Source: an uncultured Anderseniella sp.
GTDB taxonomy: Bacteria; Pseudomonadota; Alphaproteobacteria; Rhizobiales; Aestuariivirgaceae
Assembly (NCBI GenBank): GCA_938039915.1
Contig: CALHUA010000200.1
Span: 1-34,336, forward strand
Direction of reading: 5' to 3'
Length of the DNA stretch: 34,336 bases
The notes beneath the pieces are model-generated. The model worked only from the letters and a program-made list of their open reading frames with translations. It had not been told where the DNA came from and did no database searches. Of this stretch, positions 7,806 to 14,478 are shown piece by piece. Each line of letters opens with the position of its first letter. Position 1 is the first letter of the stretch. Made by a program: the position numbers and the translations under genes.

Positions 7806-7827
7806 TATTCAATGATAATATAGAATA
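7806..7827. promoter_or_regulatory. Candidate LysR operator in the divergent region
   Basis: TATTC-N12-GAATA is an AT-rich dyad in the 128-bp region between the ester-cyclase-like gene and the LysR gene, about 30 bp before the LysR start. LysR regulators commonly bind imperfect AT-rich dyads in such positions. Confidence 0.35.
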
Positions 7828-7855
7828 ATAAAATTACACTGTTCGGAATTTTGAC

Positions 7856-8731
7856 ATGATAAACCAACTTCGCCAGATGGCGATTTTCGTCAGGACAATC
7901 GATCACGGCTCGTTCCGGGCCGCCGCAAGAGCCATGAATCTGTCGCCGTCCGTGGTCAGCCATCAGGTATCGGAATTGGAGAAGGGCCTTGGTACAGCCC
8001 TGATCTACCGATCAACGCGCACCTTGTCTTTGACCCGCGACGGCGAACGTTTGCTGTTATCTGCACGTGCCATGATTGACGCGGCAGAAACCGGCCTTCG
8101 GTCTGTGTCTGATCAAACCCGCGAACCGTCCGGAGAACTGCGCATTACAATGCCCGCGGTCCTGGCGCATTCACGGCTGGTTGAGCAAATCGCCGGTTTC
8201 TTGCTGGCCAACAGAAAAGTTCAGATAGCAATCGATTTTTCAGATACCCGCAAGAGTTTGATCGGGGATGGCTTTGACCTGGCGATACGAATGGGCTGGC
8301 TTGAGGACAGTGCACTGGTTGCCCGCAAACTGGGCAGCGTAGATCGTCGCCTTGTTGCCGCCAAATCCTATCTGATCTCGCGGCCACACCCAACGTCACC
8401 GGAAGATTTGGCTGAGTGGGACTGGCTCGAGCTTTCTCCGGTCAGAGCCACCAGGACGAAGTTTGAAAAAGCCGGGCACACCGCCATTACCCTGAAGCCG
8501 GCTTCCCGCATCGCCGTGAACGATGCGCATGCCCTTTATCAGTTTGCCCGCGCAGGAACCGGACTGGCGTTTGTCCCGGATTTTCTTGCCGAGCGCGACA
8601 TCAGGGACGGGCTGATGGAGTATGTCCTGCCTGACTGGCATGTAGAAGATATCGGTATTTATGCCGTCTGGCCCCAGAACGCGCCGAGACTGGGTCTGAC
8701 CAGGTACCTTGTTGATCATCTTGCAGGTTGA
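7856..8731 (+). CDS. LysR-family transcriptional regulator
   Basis: It has 291 residues, standard for the family. Residues 1-60 are the winged helix (MAIFVRTIDHGSFRAAARAMNLSPSVVSHQVSELEKGLG followed by LIYRSTRTLSLTRDGERL). Residues about 90-290 are a periplasmic-binding-protein-like effector domain (ELRITMPAVLAHSRLVEQI, FDLAIRMGWLEDSALVARKL), which is typical of the CrgA/DsdC-like group that regulates oxidative or aromatic functions. It is divergent from the ester-cyclase-like/cupin pair, so by the usual LysR layout it probably controls them and itself. The effector is unknown. The ribosome site is weak (CGGA). Confidence 0.93.
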   Translation: MINQLRQMAIFVRTIDHGSFRAAARAMNLSPSVVSHQVSELEKGLGTALIYRSTRTLSLTRDGERLLLSARAMIDAAETGLRSVSDQTREPSGELRITMPAVLAHSRLVEQIAGFLLANRKVQIAIDFSDTRKSLIGDGFDLAIRMGWLEDSALVARKLGSVDRRLVAAKSYLISRPHPTSPEDLAEWDWLELSPVRATRTKFEKAGHTAITLKPASRIAVNDAHALYQFARAGTGLAFVPDFLAERDIRDGLMEYVLPDWHVEDIGIYAVWPQNAPRLGLTRYLVDHLAG

Positions 8732-8906
8732 GACGACAAGGACCGCCACGTTTCATCCTGCCCGGATAGCCGGGTCCACATGATCGCGCAGGGCAATCCG
8801 GCCTTGATCCCCGGTTATCTGCCGGCTGCCTCGAATTGGTCATCTCCAGTTCCACGCAAGCTTCATGAAGTCCTGTTTGCTGGTTGCTTGAGGAGCATCC
8901 CAGCTG

Positions 8907-9485
8907 ATGACAAAACCAGACACGAAGCCTATGAAATCTGTTCAGGTTTCTCCGCCTGAGACTCAGTCCTTTGTCAATTCCGAACCTGACAGCCTGCTTG
9001 CTCGCATGCGGGCGCTGACGGATCGTATCAACCCGCGCAGTCCGCCAGCCCTGGTGCCGTCAGAGCCGCAGGATGATACAGCAACCGCAGTTCCGCAGCA
9101 GCCGCATCCGGTGCCGCCGGCCAGCGCTGACACTGGACAGGTCAACCAGCCCGAAGACCAATCGGGTCCGGCTATTGGTCTCGCGTTCGATCAAAAAAGA
9201 GAAACCTTGCGAAACCGGTGTCTGCGGAGTGCCAAGGTTGTCTTCCATAACCGCCGGTATCAGGTGAATTGCCAGATTCGCGATGAGTCGAACTCGGGAA
9301 TGAAACTGAGACTATTGGGTGATGTCGCAGTGCCTGACAGATTTGAACTGCTGATCGAATCCAAAGAGGAATTGCTGCCTGTGGTGGTTCGCTGGCGTTC
9401 CGACCTTGAGATTGGAGTGCAGGTCGCAGGCGAACCAACTCCTCTGCCGCCGCGATTGATAATGGACACCAGCCGCCGGATCTGA
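8907..9485 (+). CDS. PilZ-domain protein (putative c-di-GMP receptor)
   Basis: The 192-residue protein has a proline- and serine-rich, probably disordered N-terminus (1-90) and a C-terminal PilZ domain (about 95-185). The c-di-GMP binding signatures are present: an RxxxR motif in RNRCLRSAKVVF and DxSxxG in RDESNSGMKL. It should therefore bind c-di-GMP; the output partner is unknown. No membrane segment is visible. AGGAG lies 11 bases before the ATG. It is a single gene convergent with a LysR gene, with a palindromic terminator-like hairpin between them. It shares the window with a diguanylate cyclase and an EAL protein. Confidence 0.85.
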   Translation: MTKPDTKPMKSVQVSPPETQSFVNSEPDSLLARMRALTDRINPRSPPALVPSEPQDDTATAVPQQPHPVPPASADTGQVNQPEDQSGPAIGLAFDQKRETLRNRCLRSAKVVFHNRRYQVNCQIRDESNSGMKLRLLGDVAVPDRFELLIESKEELLPVVVRWRSDLEIGVQVAGEPTPLPPRLIMDTSRRI

Positions 9486-9498
9486 GCCTGGATCAGGG

Positions 9499-9520
9499 CA
9501 TGGGTTCATTTGAACCCATG
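9499..9520. terminator. Palindrome CATGGGTTCA-TT-TGAACCCATG between convergent genes (copy A)
   Basis: A perfect 10-bp stem with a 2-bp loop lies 13 bp after the PilZ stop and 55 bp before the end of the convergent LysR gene. It has no long U tract. It belongs to a small family of similar palindromes at 10885, 32109 and 34198. A bidirectional terminator is the simplest reading here. Confidence 0.5.
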
Positions 9521-9574
9521 TTGCTCTGCAGCCTTTCCCCTTTAACTAGAACCGTCTGATGGCACTAAATCAGT

Positions 9575-10450
9575 TCATTCGGCTGCCACGGCAGGTGTGA
9601 GCTGGCACATGGCGTCGGCGATGTGGCAGGCGAGGCTGTCGATGGCCGCATTGGTCTTGGATGACCGGATCAGGCCGATGTCGAACATGCCCGGCGGCGG
9701 AAAGCCTTCTGTTTCGGTCAGTATGCGCATGCCGGGCCGCAAGCAGATCTCAGGAATGGCGGCAATGGCCAGTCCGGCAAGCACGGCAGAGCTGACCGCC
9801 ACCGAGTTGGAACTGGAATAGGCAAGCCGATAGGGACGCCCGATTACCTCAAGCCCGTCCAGCGCCATCTGCCGCCAGGCACACCCGTATTGCGACAGGG
9901 CCACTGGCAATATCTCGCCGCGATGCACCGAATGGCGTGCCGAGGTCACCCACAAAAGCCGTTCTGAACGGATCACCTGGGCATTGGCGATGTCGCATTC
10001 ACAGGTGATCATGGCCAGATCGAGGTCACCGGATTTCACCATGTCCACCATGGTGCGGCTCGCCTGGCAGTCAACATCCACCTGTACTTTCGGATTGGTG
10101 CGGGCAAAACGCGCCATCACGTCGGGCAGGATGCGGTCCGCATAGTCATCCGGTGTGCCAAAGCGCACATGACCGGTAATTTCCGGCTTGGTGAAGACCG
10201 TCATCGCCTCGTCGTTCAACTGGATCATCCGGCGGGCATAATCCAGCATCATCTGGCCGTCCGAAGTCAGTGAATTGCTCCGCCCGACCCGGGCAATCAG
10301 CGGTTTACCAACCAGTTCCTCCAGGCGTTTGACCTGCATGGAAACAGCCGACTGGGTGCGGCCAACTTCTTCCGCAGTACGGGTGAAATTGCCGGTTTCC
10401 GCCAATACGGCGAAGGTCTTGAGCAGGTCTACATCCAGATTGGGCAGCAT
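9575..10450 (-). CDS. LysR-family transcriptional regulator
   Basis: The 291-residue protein has an N-terminal winged helix (DLLKTFAVLAETGNFTRTAEEVGRTQSAVSMQVKRLEELVGKPL, then LTSDGQMMLDYARRM). A LysR substrate-binding domain follows (GHVRFGTPDDYADRILPDVMARFARTNPKVQVDVDC, LDLAMITCECD). It diverges from the DUF1127 gene across 174 bp that contain a clear LysR-type T-N11-A dyad close to its own start. This suggests autoregulation and possibly control of the DUF1127 gene. The effector is unknown. Confidence 0.93.
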   Translation of the reverse strand: MLPNLDVDLLKTFAVLAETGNFTRTAEEVGRTQSAVSMQVKRLEELVGKPLIARVGRSNSLTSDGQMMLDYARRMIQLNDEAMTVFTKPEITGHVRFGTPDDYADRILPDVMARFARTNPKVQVDVDCQASRTMVDMVKSGDLDLAMITCECDIANAQVIRSERLLWVTSARHSVHRGEILPVALSQYGCAWRQMALDGLEVIGRPYRLAYSSSNSVAVSSAVLAGLAIAAIPEICLRPGMRILTETEGFPPPGMFDIGLIRSSKTNAAIDSLACHIADAMCQLTPAVAAE

Positions 10451-10459
10451 GTTGGTTAT

Positions 10460-10481
10460 CTATCAATATCGTTGATGATAG
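10460..10481. promoter_or_regulatory. LysR-type T-N11-A dyad
   Basis: ATCAATATCGTTGAT is a perfect dyad containing TCAATATCGTTGA (T-N11-A), nested in a wider CTATCA...TGATAG inverted repeat. It lies 10 bp before the LysR start codon, a location typical for an autoregulatory LysR site. Confidence 0.5.
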
Positions 10482-10577
10482 CCATGAATACTATTCGTTA
10501 GATTGATGGTCAGTCAAGCGGCATATTGTGAGGCAGTCAAATCGACTTCCACCCCCGCCGTGTCCCGGCGGCTTACT

Positions 10578-10606
10578 GCGGAAAACCGGAAAACCCGGTT
10601 TTCCGC
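10578..10606 (+). promoter_or_regulatory. Strong 5'-UTR hairpin just before the DUF1127 ribosome site
   Basis: GCGGAAAACCGG and CCGGTTTTCCGC form a perfect 12-bp stem with a 5-nt loop. The AGGAG ribosome site begins 4 nt after the stem. This could protect the mRNA 5' end, bind a protein or sRNA, or modulate translation. It is not a terminator because no U tract follows. Confidence 0.6.
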
Positions 10607-10624
10607 CAACAGGAGACTAGTGCC

Positions 10625-10873
10625 ATGACTGATTGCACCATCCAGCAGGTTCGCCCCTCTACATCCGGTTTCTCGTTGCCAAACCTGTTTCGTAACTGGC
10701 GCGCGCGCTCGAAGGTGCGTGCGTTGCATGATCTTGACGACAGAATGCTCGCAGACATCGGTGTCAGGCGCGACGAGGTGATCTGGGCTTCGTACCTGCC
10801 CCTGACCGCGAACGCAGCGCTTGAACTGGAAGAAGCCGCATTTCGTCGTCGCAAGAAGCGCCGCTTCGACTAG
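10625..10873 (+). CDS. DUF1127-domain small protein
   Basis: The 82-residue protein contains the DUF1127 core at about 18-60 (LFRNWRARSKVRALHDLDDRMLADIGVRRDEV). This arginine-rich, YjiS-like helix-turn motif is very common in alphaproteobacteria; some small members are linked to RNA turnover and phosphate or carbon metabolism. The C-terminus is basic (FRRRKKRRFD), consistent with nucleic-acid contact. The function of this copy is unknown. AGGAG lies 9 bases before the ATG, itself placed just after a strong hairpin. It is divergent from a LysR gene and followed by a 15-bp-stem hairpin facing the convergent DUF937 gene. Confidence 0.88.
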   Translation: MTDCTIQQVRPSTSGFSLPNLFRNWRARSKVRALHDLDDRMLADIGVRRDEVIWASYLPLTANAALELEEAAFRRRKKRRFD

Positions 10874-10884
10874 ATCAGGAGGTC

Positions 10885-10920
10885 AGAACAATATGGGTTG
10901 ACTTGAACCCATATTGTTCT
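10885..10920. terminator. Bidirectional terminator-like hairpin (copy B of the GGGTT/AACCC palindrome)
   Basis: AGAACAATATGGGTT and AACCCATATTGTTCT form a perfect 15-bp stem with a 6-nt loop, filling most of the 56 bp between the convergent DUF1127 and DUF937 genes. The core resembles the palindromes at 9499 and 32109. Confidence 0.6.
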
Positions 10921-10929
10921 AGCCGGTTG

Positions 10930-11772
10930 TCAGTATCCCAGCCTGCGATTGACTGAGTCCAGCAAGTCATCGGCGGCGTTGCCGGAACCGGTTCGGGTAT
11001 CGCCGCCGATAATGTCGTCCAGGGTGTTTCGGCCCCGGCCGATGGCGTCGTCATTGTAGGAGGACGGGCGCTGGCGTCTGCTGCCGCCACCCATACCGCC
11101 GCCAAGAATATCGCGCAGCAGATCATCAAGGCCACCGCCTGGTGCGGGCGTTCGCTGCTGTGGTTGTGGCGCAGGAGCGCGCTGCCGGCCAGATCCGCCG
11201 CCAAGGATGTCTCCCAGAATATCCTCAAGGCCACCACCTTGACCACTGCGCGGCTGTGGCTTCCGGCCGCCGCCGAGAATGTCACCGATGATATCACCCA
11301 GGCCGCCGCCCTGGCTTCCACCTGTTCCGCCGCGAGGACTGGGTGCAGGCGCGCCACCGGTCATGCGTTTGAAAATGGCTCCCATCACCATGGAGGCTAT
11401 TACCGGCAGCATCTTTTTCAGGATCGCGCTGCCGATGCCGGTGGTGCCGGCTGCATGCATGGCAACTTCACGGCTGACTTCCTTGCGGCCGAACAGGTGG
11501 CCGAGAATGGCATTGCCGTCATTCTTCACTCTGTCGTATTGAACCGCCTTGTCGTCATCCAGATAGCGTTCATGTCCGCCGCCGGACAGCGCCTCGAGCA
11601 ATGAGACCATGCCATCGGGTTCGCGACTGTTGCGGCGCACCCCGGACGTTACCATCGGGGCGAGTTCGGCAACTGCAGCCAGCGTCTGCTCGCGTGACAG
11701 TCCGAACTGGCGACCCAGTACATCCAGCCCCTGGCCGTTATGGGACCGGGCAATCATCTCAACGATATTCAT
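10930..11772 (-). CDS. DUF937 (YidB-like) protein with three Gly-rich LxDIxxDIL repeats
   Basis: Residues 1-135 are a DUF937 domain (MNIVEMIARSHNGQGLDVLGRQFGLSREQTLAAVAELAPMV; ILGHLFGRKEVSREVAMHAAGTTGIG; MLPVIASMVMGAIF). Residues 136-280 are low complexity, with three near-identical units GGGLGDIIGDILGGG, GGGLEDILGDILGGG and GGGLDDLLRDILGGG. Two degenerate forms follow near the end (TLDDIIGG, ADDLLDSV). The units are short amphipathic helices between glycine/proline/glutamine linkers. The family has no firm function; some YidB-like proteins carry similar glycine-rich tails. It is the last gene of the minus-strand run, downstream of a second DUF937 gene by 47 bp. Confidence 0.82.
   Translation of the reverse strand: MNIVEMIARSHNGQGLDVLGRQFGLSREQTLAAVAELAPMVTSGVRRNSREPDGMVSLLEALSGGGHERYLDDDKAVQYDRVKNDGNAILGHLFGRKEVSREVAMHAAGTTGIGSAILKKMLPVIASMVMGAIFKRMTGGAPAPSPRGGTGGSQGGGLGDIIGDILGGGRKPQPRSGQGGGLEDILGDILGGGSGRQRAPAPQPQQRTPAPGGGLDDLLRDILGGGMGGGSRRQRPSSYNDDAIGRGRNTLDDIIGGDTRTGSGNAADDLLDSVNRRLGY
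11099..11310 (-). repeat. Three imperfect coding repeats of about 41 bp
   Basis: Three copies (about 11099-11140, 11198-11238, 11270-11310) encode the GGGLxDIxxDILGGG units of the DUF937 protein. They are similar in DNA as well as protein, spaced by variable linkers, and could recombine. Confidence 0.65.
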
Positions 11773-11819
11773 GGCACTTACTTTCTTTACAAAGCTCCCT
11801 CAACTGGGAGCCAGTTTAG

Positions 11820-12482
11820 TCATATTGCGCGTTTCAGCAATTCCCCGAATACATCGCCCAGATCAGGCGTCTTCTTGCGGCGCGAGCGGCTGCGCTGCCT
11901 GCGGCGCTTGCGCGAGGTCTTGTAGGACTTCGCATAGGTGGCCCGGTTGCGCCGCCGTCTGCGCTTGGCGGGCACATGGGTAATGCCCTTGATGATGGCC
12001 TTGACGAGTTCGGAAATGAAAGTTGAAGTCACGCCGCCTGTATCTGCTGCCAGATAGGTCTGTTGGCCGCGTTTTACAAGGGCTGCCACACACAAGGTGG
12101 CAGCCAGCGTCATCATCCGTTCCATCTTTTCTTCGGTTATGCCGTGCGGTTTGCGCAGGGTTCGCGCGACAGTGCGCGCCCGCTCCAGCGAGCCGTAAAC
12201 GTGGGTGAGGATCTCCTCGCCTTCCTCAACCGCCTCGCGTGACAGCAGTGCATCCGGATTGGTCAGATAGTCGTCATGTTCGCCGGCCTCGATCACGTCC
12301 AGCAGCAATTCCAGTTCTTCCGGGTCACGCGCCTTGACGGCCATTTTCGAACCGATCTCGCGGACGTGGGTTTTCAGTGCTTTTTCTGCTGCATCAATGC
12401 TGTAATCGCCGGCAAGCGCCAGCGCGCCTGCTGTCTTGCCTTCATTGGCGGCCAAAATTATGTCGATCAATTGATCGCTCAT
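11820..12482 (-). CDS. Second DUF937-like protein with Arg/Lys-rich linker
   Basis: I start this gene at ATG 12482 (220 residues, MSDQLIDIILAAN). The start overlaps the MATE stop codon (ATGA) and has GGAGG 7 bases upstream; the track start at 12614 is inside the MATE gene. Residues 1-150 match the neighbouring DUF937 protein in layout (ALAGDYSIDAAEKALKTHV, EEILTHVYGSLERARTVART, EKMERMMTLAATLCVAALVKRG). A very basic stretch follows (KRRRRRNRATY to KRRRQRSRSRRKK), and the protein ends in DLGDVFGELLKRAI, which resembles the short helix repeated in the neighbour. The basic stretch suggests nucleic-acid or membrane-phosphate binding. The function is unknown. Confidence 0.78.
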   Translation of the reverse strand: MSDQLIDIILAANEGKTAGALALAGDYSIDAAEKALKTHVREIGSKMAVKARDPEELELLLDVIEAGEHDDYLTNPDALLSREAVEEGEEILTHVYGSLERARTVARTLRKPHGITEEKMERMMTLAATLCVAALVKRGQQTYLAADTGGVTSTFISELVKAIIKGITHVPAKRRRRRNRATYAKSYKTSRKRRRQRSRSRRKKTPDLGDVFGELLKRAI

Positions 12483-13852
12483 GTGGTGCCTCCTGTAACA
12501 CGGGCCTGCGTGGCCATTGTCCTTACCAGCGCAAATGCAGTTATGGCGGCGGCCAGTCCGAACACGATGTTGACGGCGCCCATTCCGACAAGCACGCCCG
12601 TTGCGCCACCCCATGCTGCACCGAGATGCAACAGCGGAATGGTGCCTATGGTCGCCTTACCCCAGTTGAACCACATTGACCATTGTGGCCTGTCGAGATT
12701 GTTGAATGCGGCCTGCGCTACAAACTGTGCTCCGGCAAATGCCCAGGTTATGGCAATGAATGTGTAGTAGAACGTGATCAGTTCCGCAGCTGCCGGCGTT
12801 GCGCTGAACCAGCCCGGCATGTACCCGGCGACCGCGAGCAGCACGATGCTGACTCCAATTGTGTAAAGGGTCGAAAACACCATGGCATCCTTCAACGTCT
12901 GACTGACCCGATCAAGTTTTCCCGCACCGTAATTCTGCCCGATAATCGGGCCGACGGCACCTGACAGCGAAAAGATGACACCGAACGCTACAGGCACCAA
13001 CCGGTTGACCACCGCAACCGCGGCTACCGCGTCGTTGCCAAAGGTCGCCGTGATGCGGGTCATGTAGGCAATTGCAAATGGGGTGGCCAGTTGGGTGGCA
13101 ATCGCGGGCAGGGCAATTCGCATGATCGGACGCAGGTTTGCCCTTATGGACGAAACCCGAGGCCGCACCAGGAAGCGGTGGTGACGGTGCAAAGCATGCA
13201 ACCCGACTGCAAATGAGAAAAGGTTGGCAAACACCGTGGCGAGCGCGGCGCCTGCGATCCCCATGTCCATCCAGAAAATGAAGATCGGATCCAGCACGGC
13301 ATTGGTGATGGCCGTGACCAGGGTGACATACATGGCGCGCCGGGGGTCGCCGATGGCGCGCAGCACGAAGCTGACAGTAATCGCACCTGCCAACAGCAGG
13401 AAACCGGGAGCAATCACAACCAGGTAATAGCGGGCAAGTTCAAGTGCTTCACCGGATGCGCCTAATAAGGACAGCAGGGGTCGGGCAAAGGCCACAATTG
13501 CCAGGGCAACGACAAGGCCGGTTATAAGGCTGAGGCACAGCGCCGCCGACGCGGTTTCGCGTGCCTGGCTTTCTTCGCCCCGGCCCATGGCTTGCGCGAC
13601 CAGCGCGCCCGCTGCGATTGCCAGACCAAGTCCGACCGACAGGTTCGAGAACACTATGGTGCCGGCAAATCCGATGGCGGCGGTGATTTCGATCTGGTTC
13701 AGCAATGTCAGGAACCACAGATCGGCAAGATCAACCAGGAACATGGCCATCAGGCCGACAGCGCTGGTCGCCGTCATGACCACCACATGGCGCATTGTGG
13801 AGCCGGTGATGAAGCGTGCGCCGATGGGAGGGTCGTTGGAGACTACGCTCAT
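12479..13852 (-). CDS. MATE-family multidrug/sodium antiporter
   Basis: The 457-residue membrane protein has the 12-helix layout of MATE transporters in two halves. Visible signatures include LVDLADLWFLTLLNQIEITAAIGFAGTI near the N-terminus, GLAIAAGALVAQAMGRGEE, GAAGAL-like turns, and FGVIFSLSGAVGPIIGQNYGAGKLDRV at the start of the second half, the typical 'P.iGqn.Gag' motif. It would export cationic compounds across the inner membrane by Na+ or H+ exchange; the substrate is unknown. It overlaps the HAD gene stop and the DUF937-like gene start by 4 bp each, showing tight translational coupling. Confidence 0.93.
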   Translation of the reverse strand: MSVVSNDPPIGARFITGSTMRHVVVMTATSAVGLMAMFLVDLADLWFLTLLNQIEITAAIGFAGTIVFSNLSVGLGLAIAAGALVAQAMGRGEESQARETASAALCLSLITGLVVALAIVAFARPLLSLLGASGEALELARYYLVVIAPGFLLLAGAITVSFVLRAIGDPRRAMYVTLVTAITNAVLDPIFIFWMDMGIAGAALATVFANLFSFAVGLHALHRHHRFLVRPRVSSIRANLRPIMRIALPAIATQLATPFAIAYMTRITATFGNDAVAAVAVVNRLVPVAFGVIFSLSGAVGPIIGQNYGAGKLDRVSQTLKDAMVFSTLYTIGVSIVLLAVAGYMPGWFSATPAAAELITFYYTFIAITWAFAGAQFVAQAAFNNLDRPQWSMWFNWGKATIGTIPLLHLGAAWGGATGVLVGMGAVNIVFGLAAAITAFALVRTMATQARVTGGTT

Positions 13853-14472
13853 GCACAGCCCAGCTTGATACCAAGGTGTGTCAACCGGTCCTTCAGATCG
13901 TCAACGCTGGTGAACTGAATGCCTGTCATGCCGGTTTTACCCGCGCCGTCGCAGTGGCGCTGTTGATCATCAATGAAGATGCACTGGGCCGGATCACTGC
14001 CGAGCAGCCTTGCAACCTGCTCAAAGATTTTCACATCCGGCTTCTTGGTGCCGAAGTCGCATGAAAAAAACGCCCTGTCATCGAAAAGTTTTGCGGTCTC
14101 GGGTGCAAGCCGGCCAAATACGGCTTTGGCAAGCGGGCCATTATTGGTCAACATCGCCAGCTTGTAGTGTTTGGACAACGCGGTGGCCAGGTCATGCATA
14201 TCGGGCCGGTGCTGCATGGCCGCCGCACGGTTGGCAATCCACTCGTCGCGGCTGAGTTGATATCCAATATGGTCATTGAACGCGCTCAGGTAAGAGGCAT
14301 CGTCCGGATACGTGCCGCTGTCGGCAGCATCCTCAAAGCCGGAACCCCATACCCGATCCAGTATCGTGTCGTCGTCAAGACCGGTGATACGCGATATGCC
14401 GGCCAGTCTGACCGACCGGTCATAAGCCGACAGCACGCCATCAAAATCGAATATGATGGTTGTGAATCTCAC
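13849..14472 (-). CDS. HAD-superfamily (subfamily IA) hydrolase
   Basis: The protein has 207 residues and all HAD motifs: I as FDFDGV (nucleophile aspartate), II as AMLTNN, III as the lysine in GTKKPDVKIFE, and IV as CIFIDDQ. The helical cap (residues about 15-90) indicates subfamily IA, as in phosphoglycolate-phosphatase- or haloacid-dehalogenase-like proteins. The substrate is unknown; a small phosphorylated metabolite is likely. The start codon is GTG, 6 bp after the tldD stop, and its stop overlaps the MATE start (ATGA), so it lies in one transcript with them. Confidence 0.9.
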   Translation of the reverse strand: MRFTTIIFDFDGVLSAYDRSVRLAGISRITGLDDDTILDRVWGSGFEDAADSGTYPDDASYLSAFNDHIGYQLSRDEWIANRAAAMQHRPDMHDLATALSKHYKLAMLTNNGPLAKAVFGRLAPETAKLFDDRAFFSCDFGTKKPDVKIFEQVARLLGSDPAQCIFIDDQQRHCDGAGKTGMTGIQFTSVDDLKDRLTHLGIKLGCA

Positions 14473-14478
14473 CCTGGT

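Noticed and set aside
8760-8773. CCCGG-ATAG-CCGGG after the first LysR gene
   Set aside because: A 5-bp GC stem without a U tract is common by chance at this GC content.
12483-12614. N-terminal extension of the second DUF937-like ORF
   Set aside because: It overlaps the MATE gene by over 130 bp; ATG 12482 has GGAGG and an ATGA overlap.
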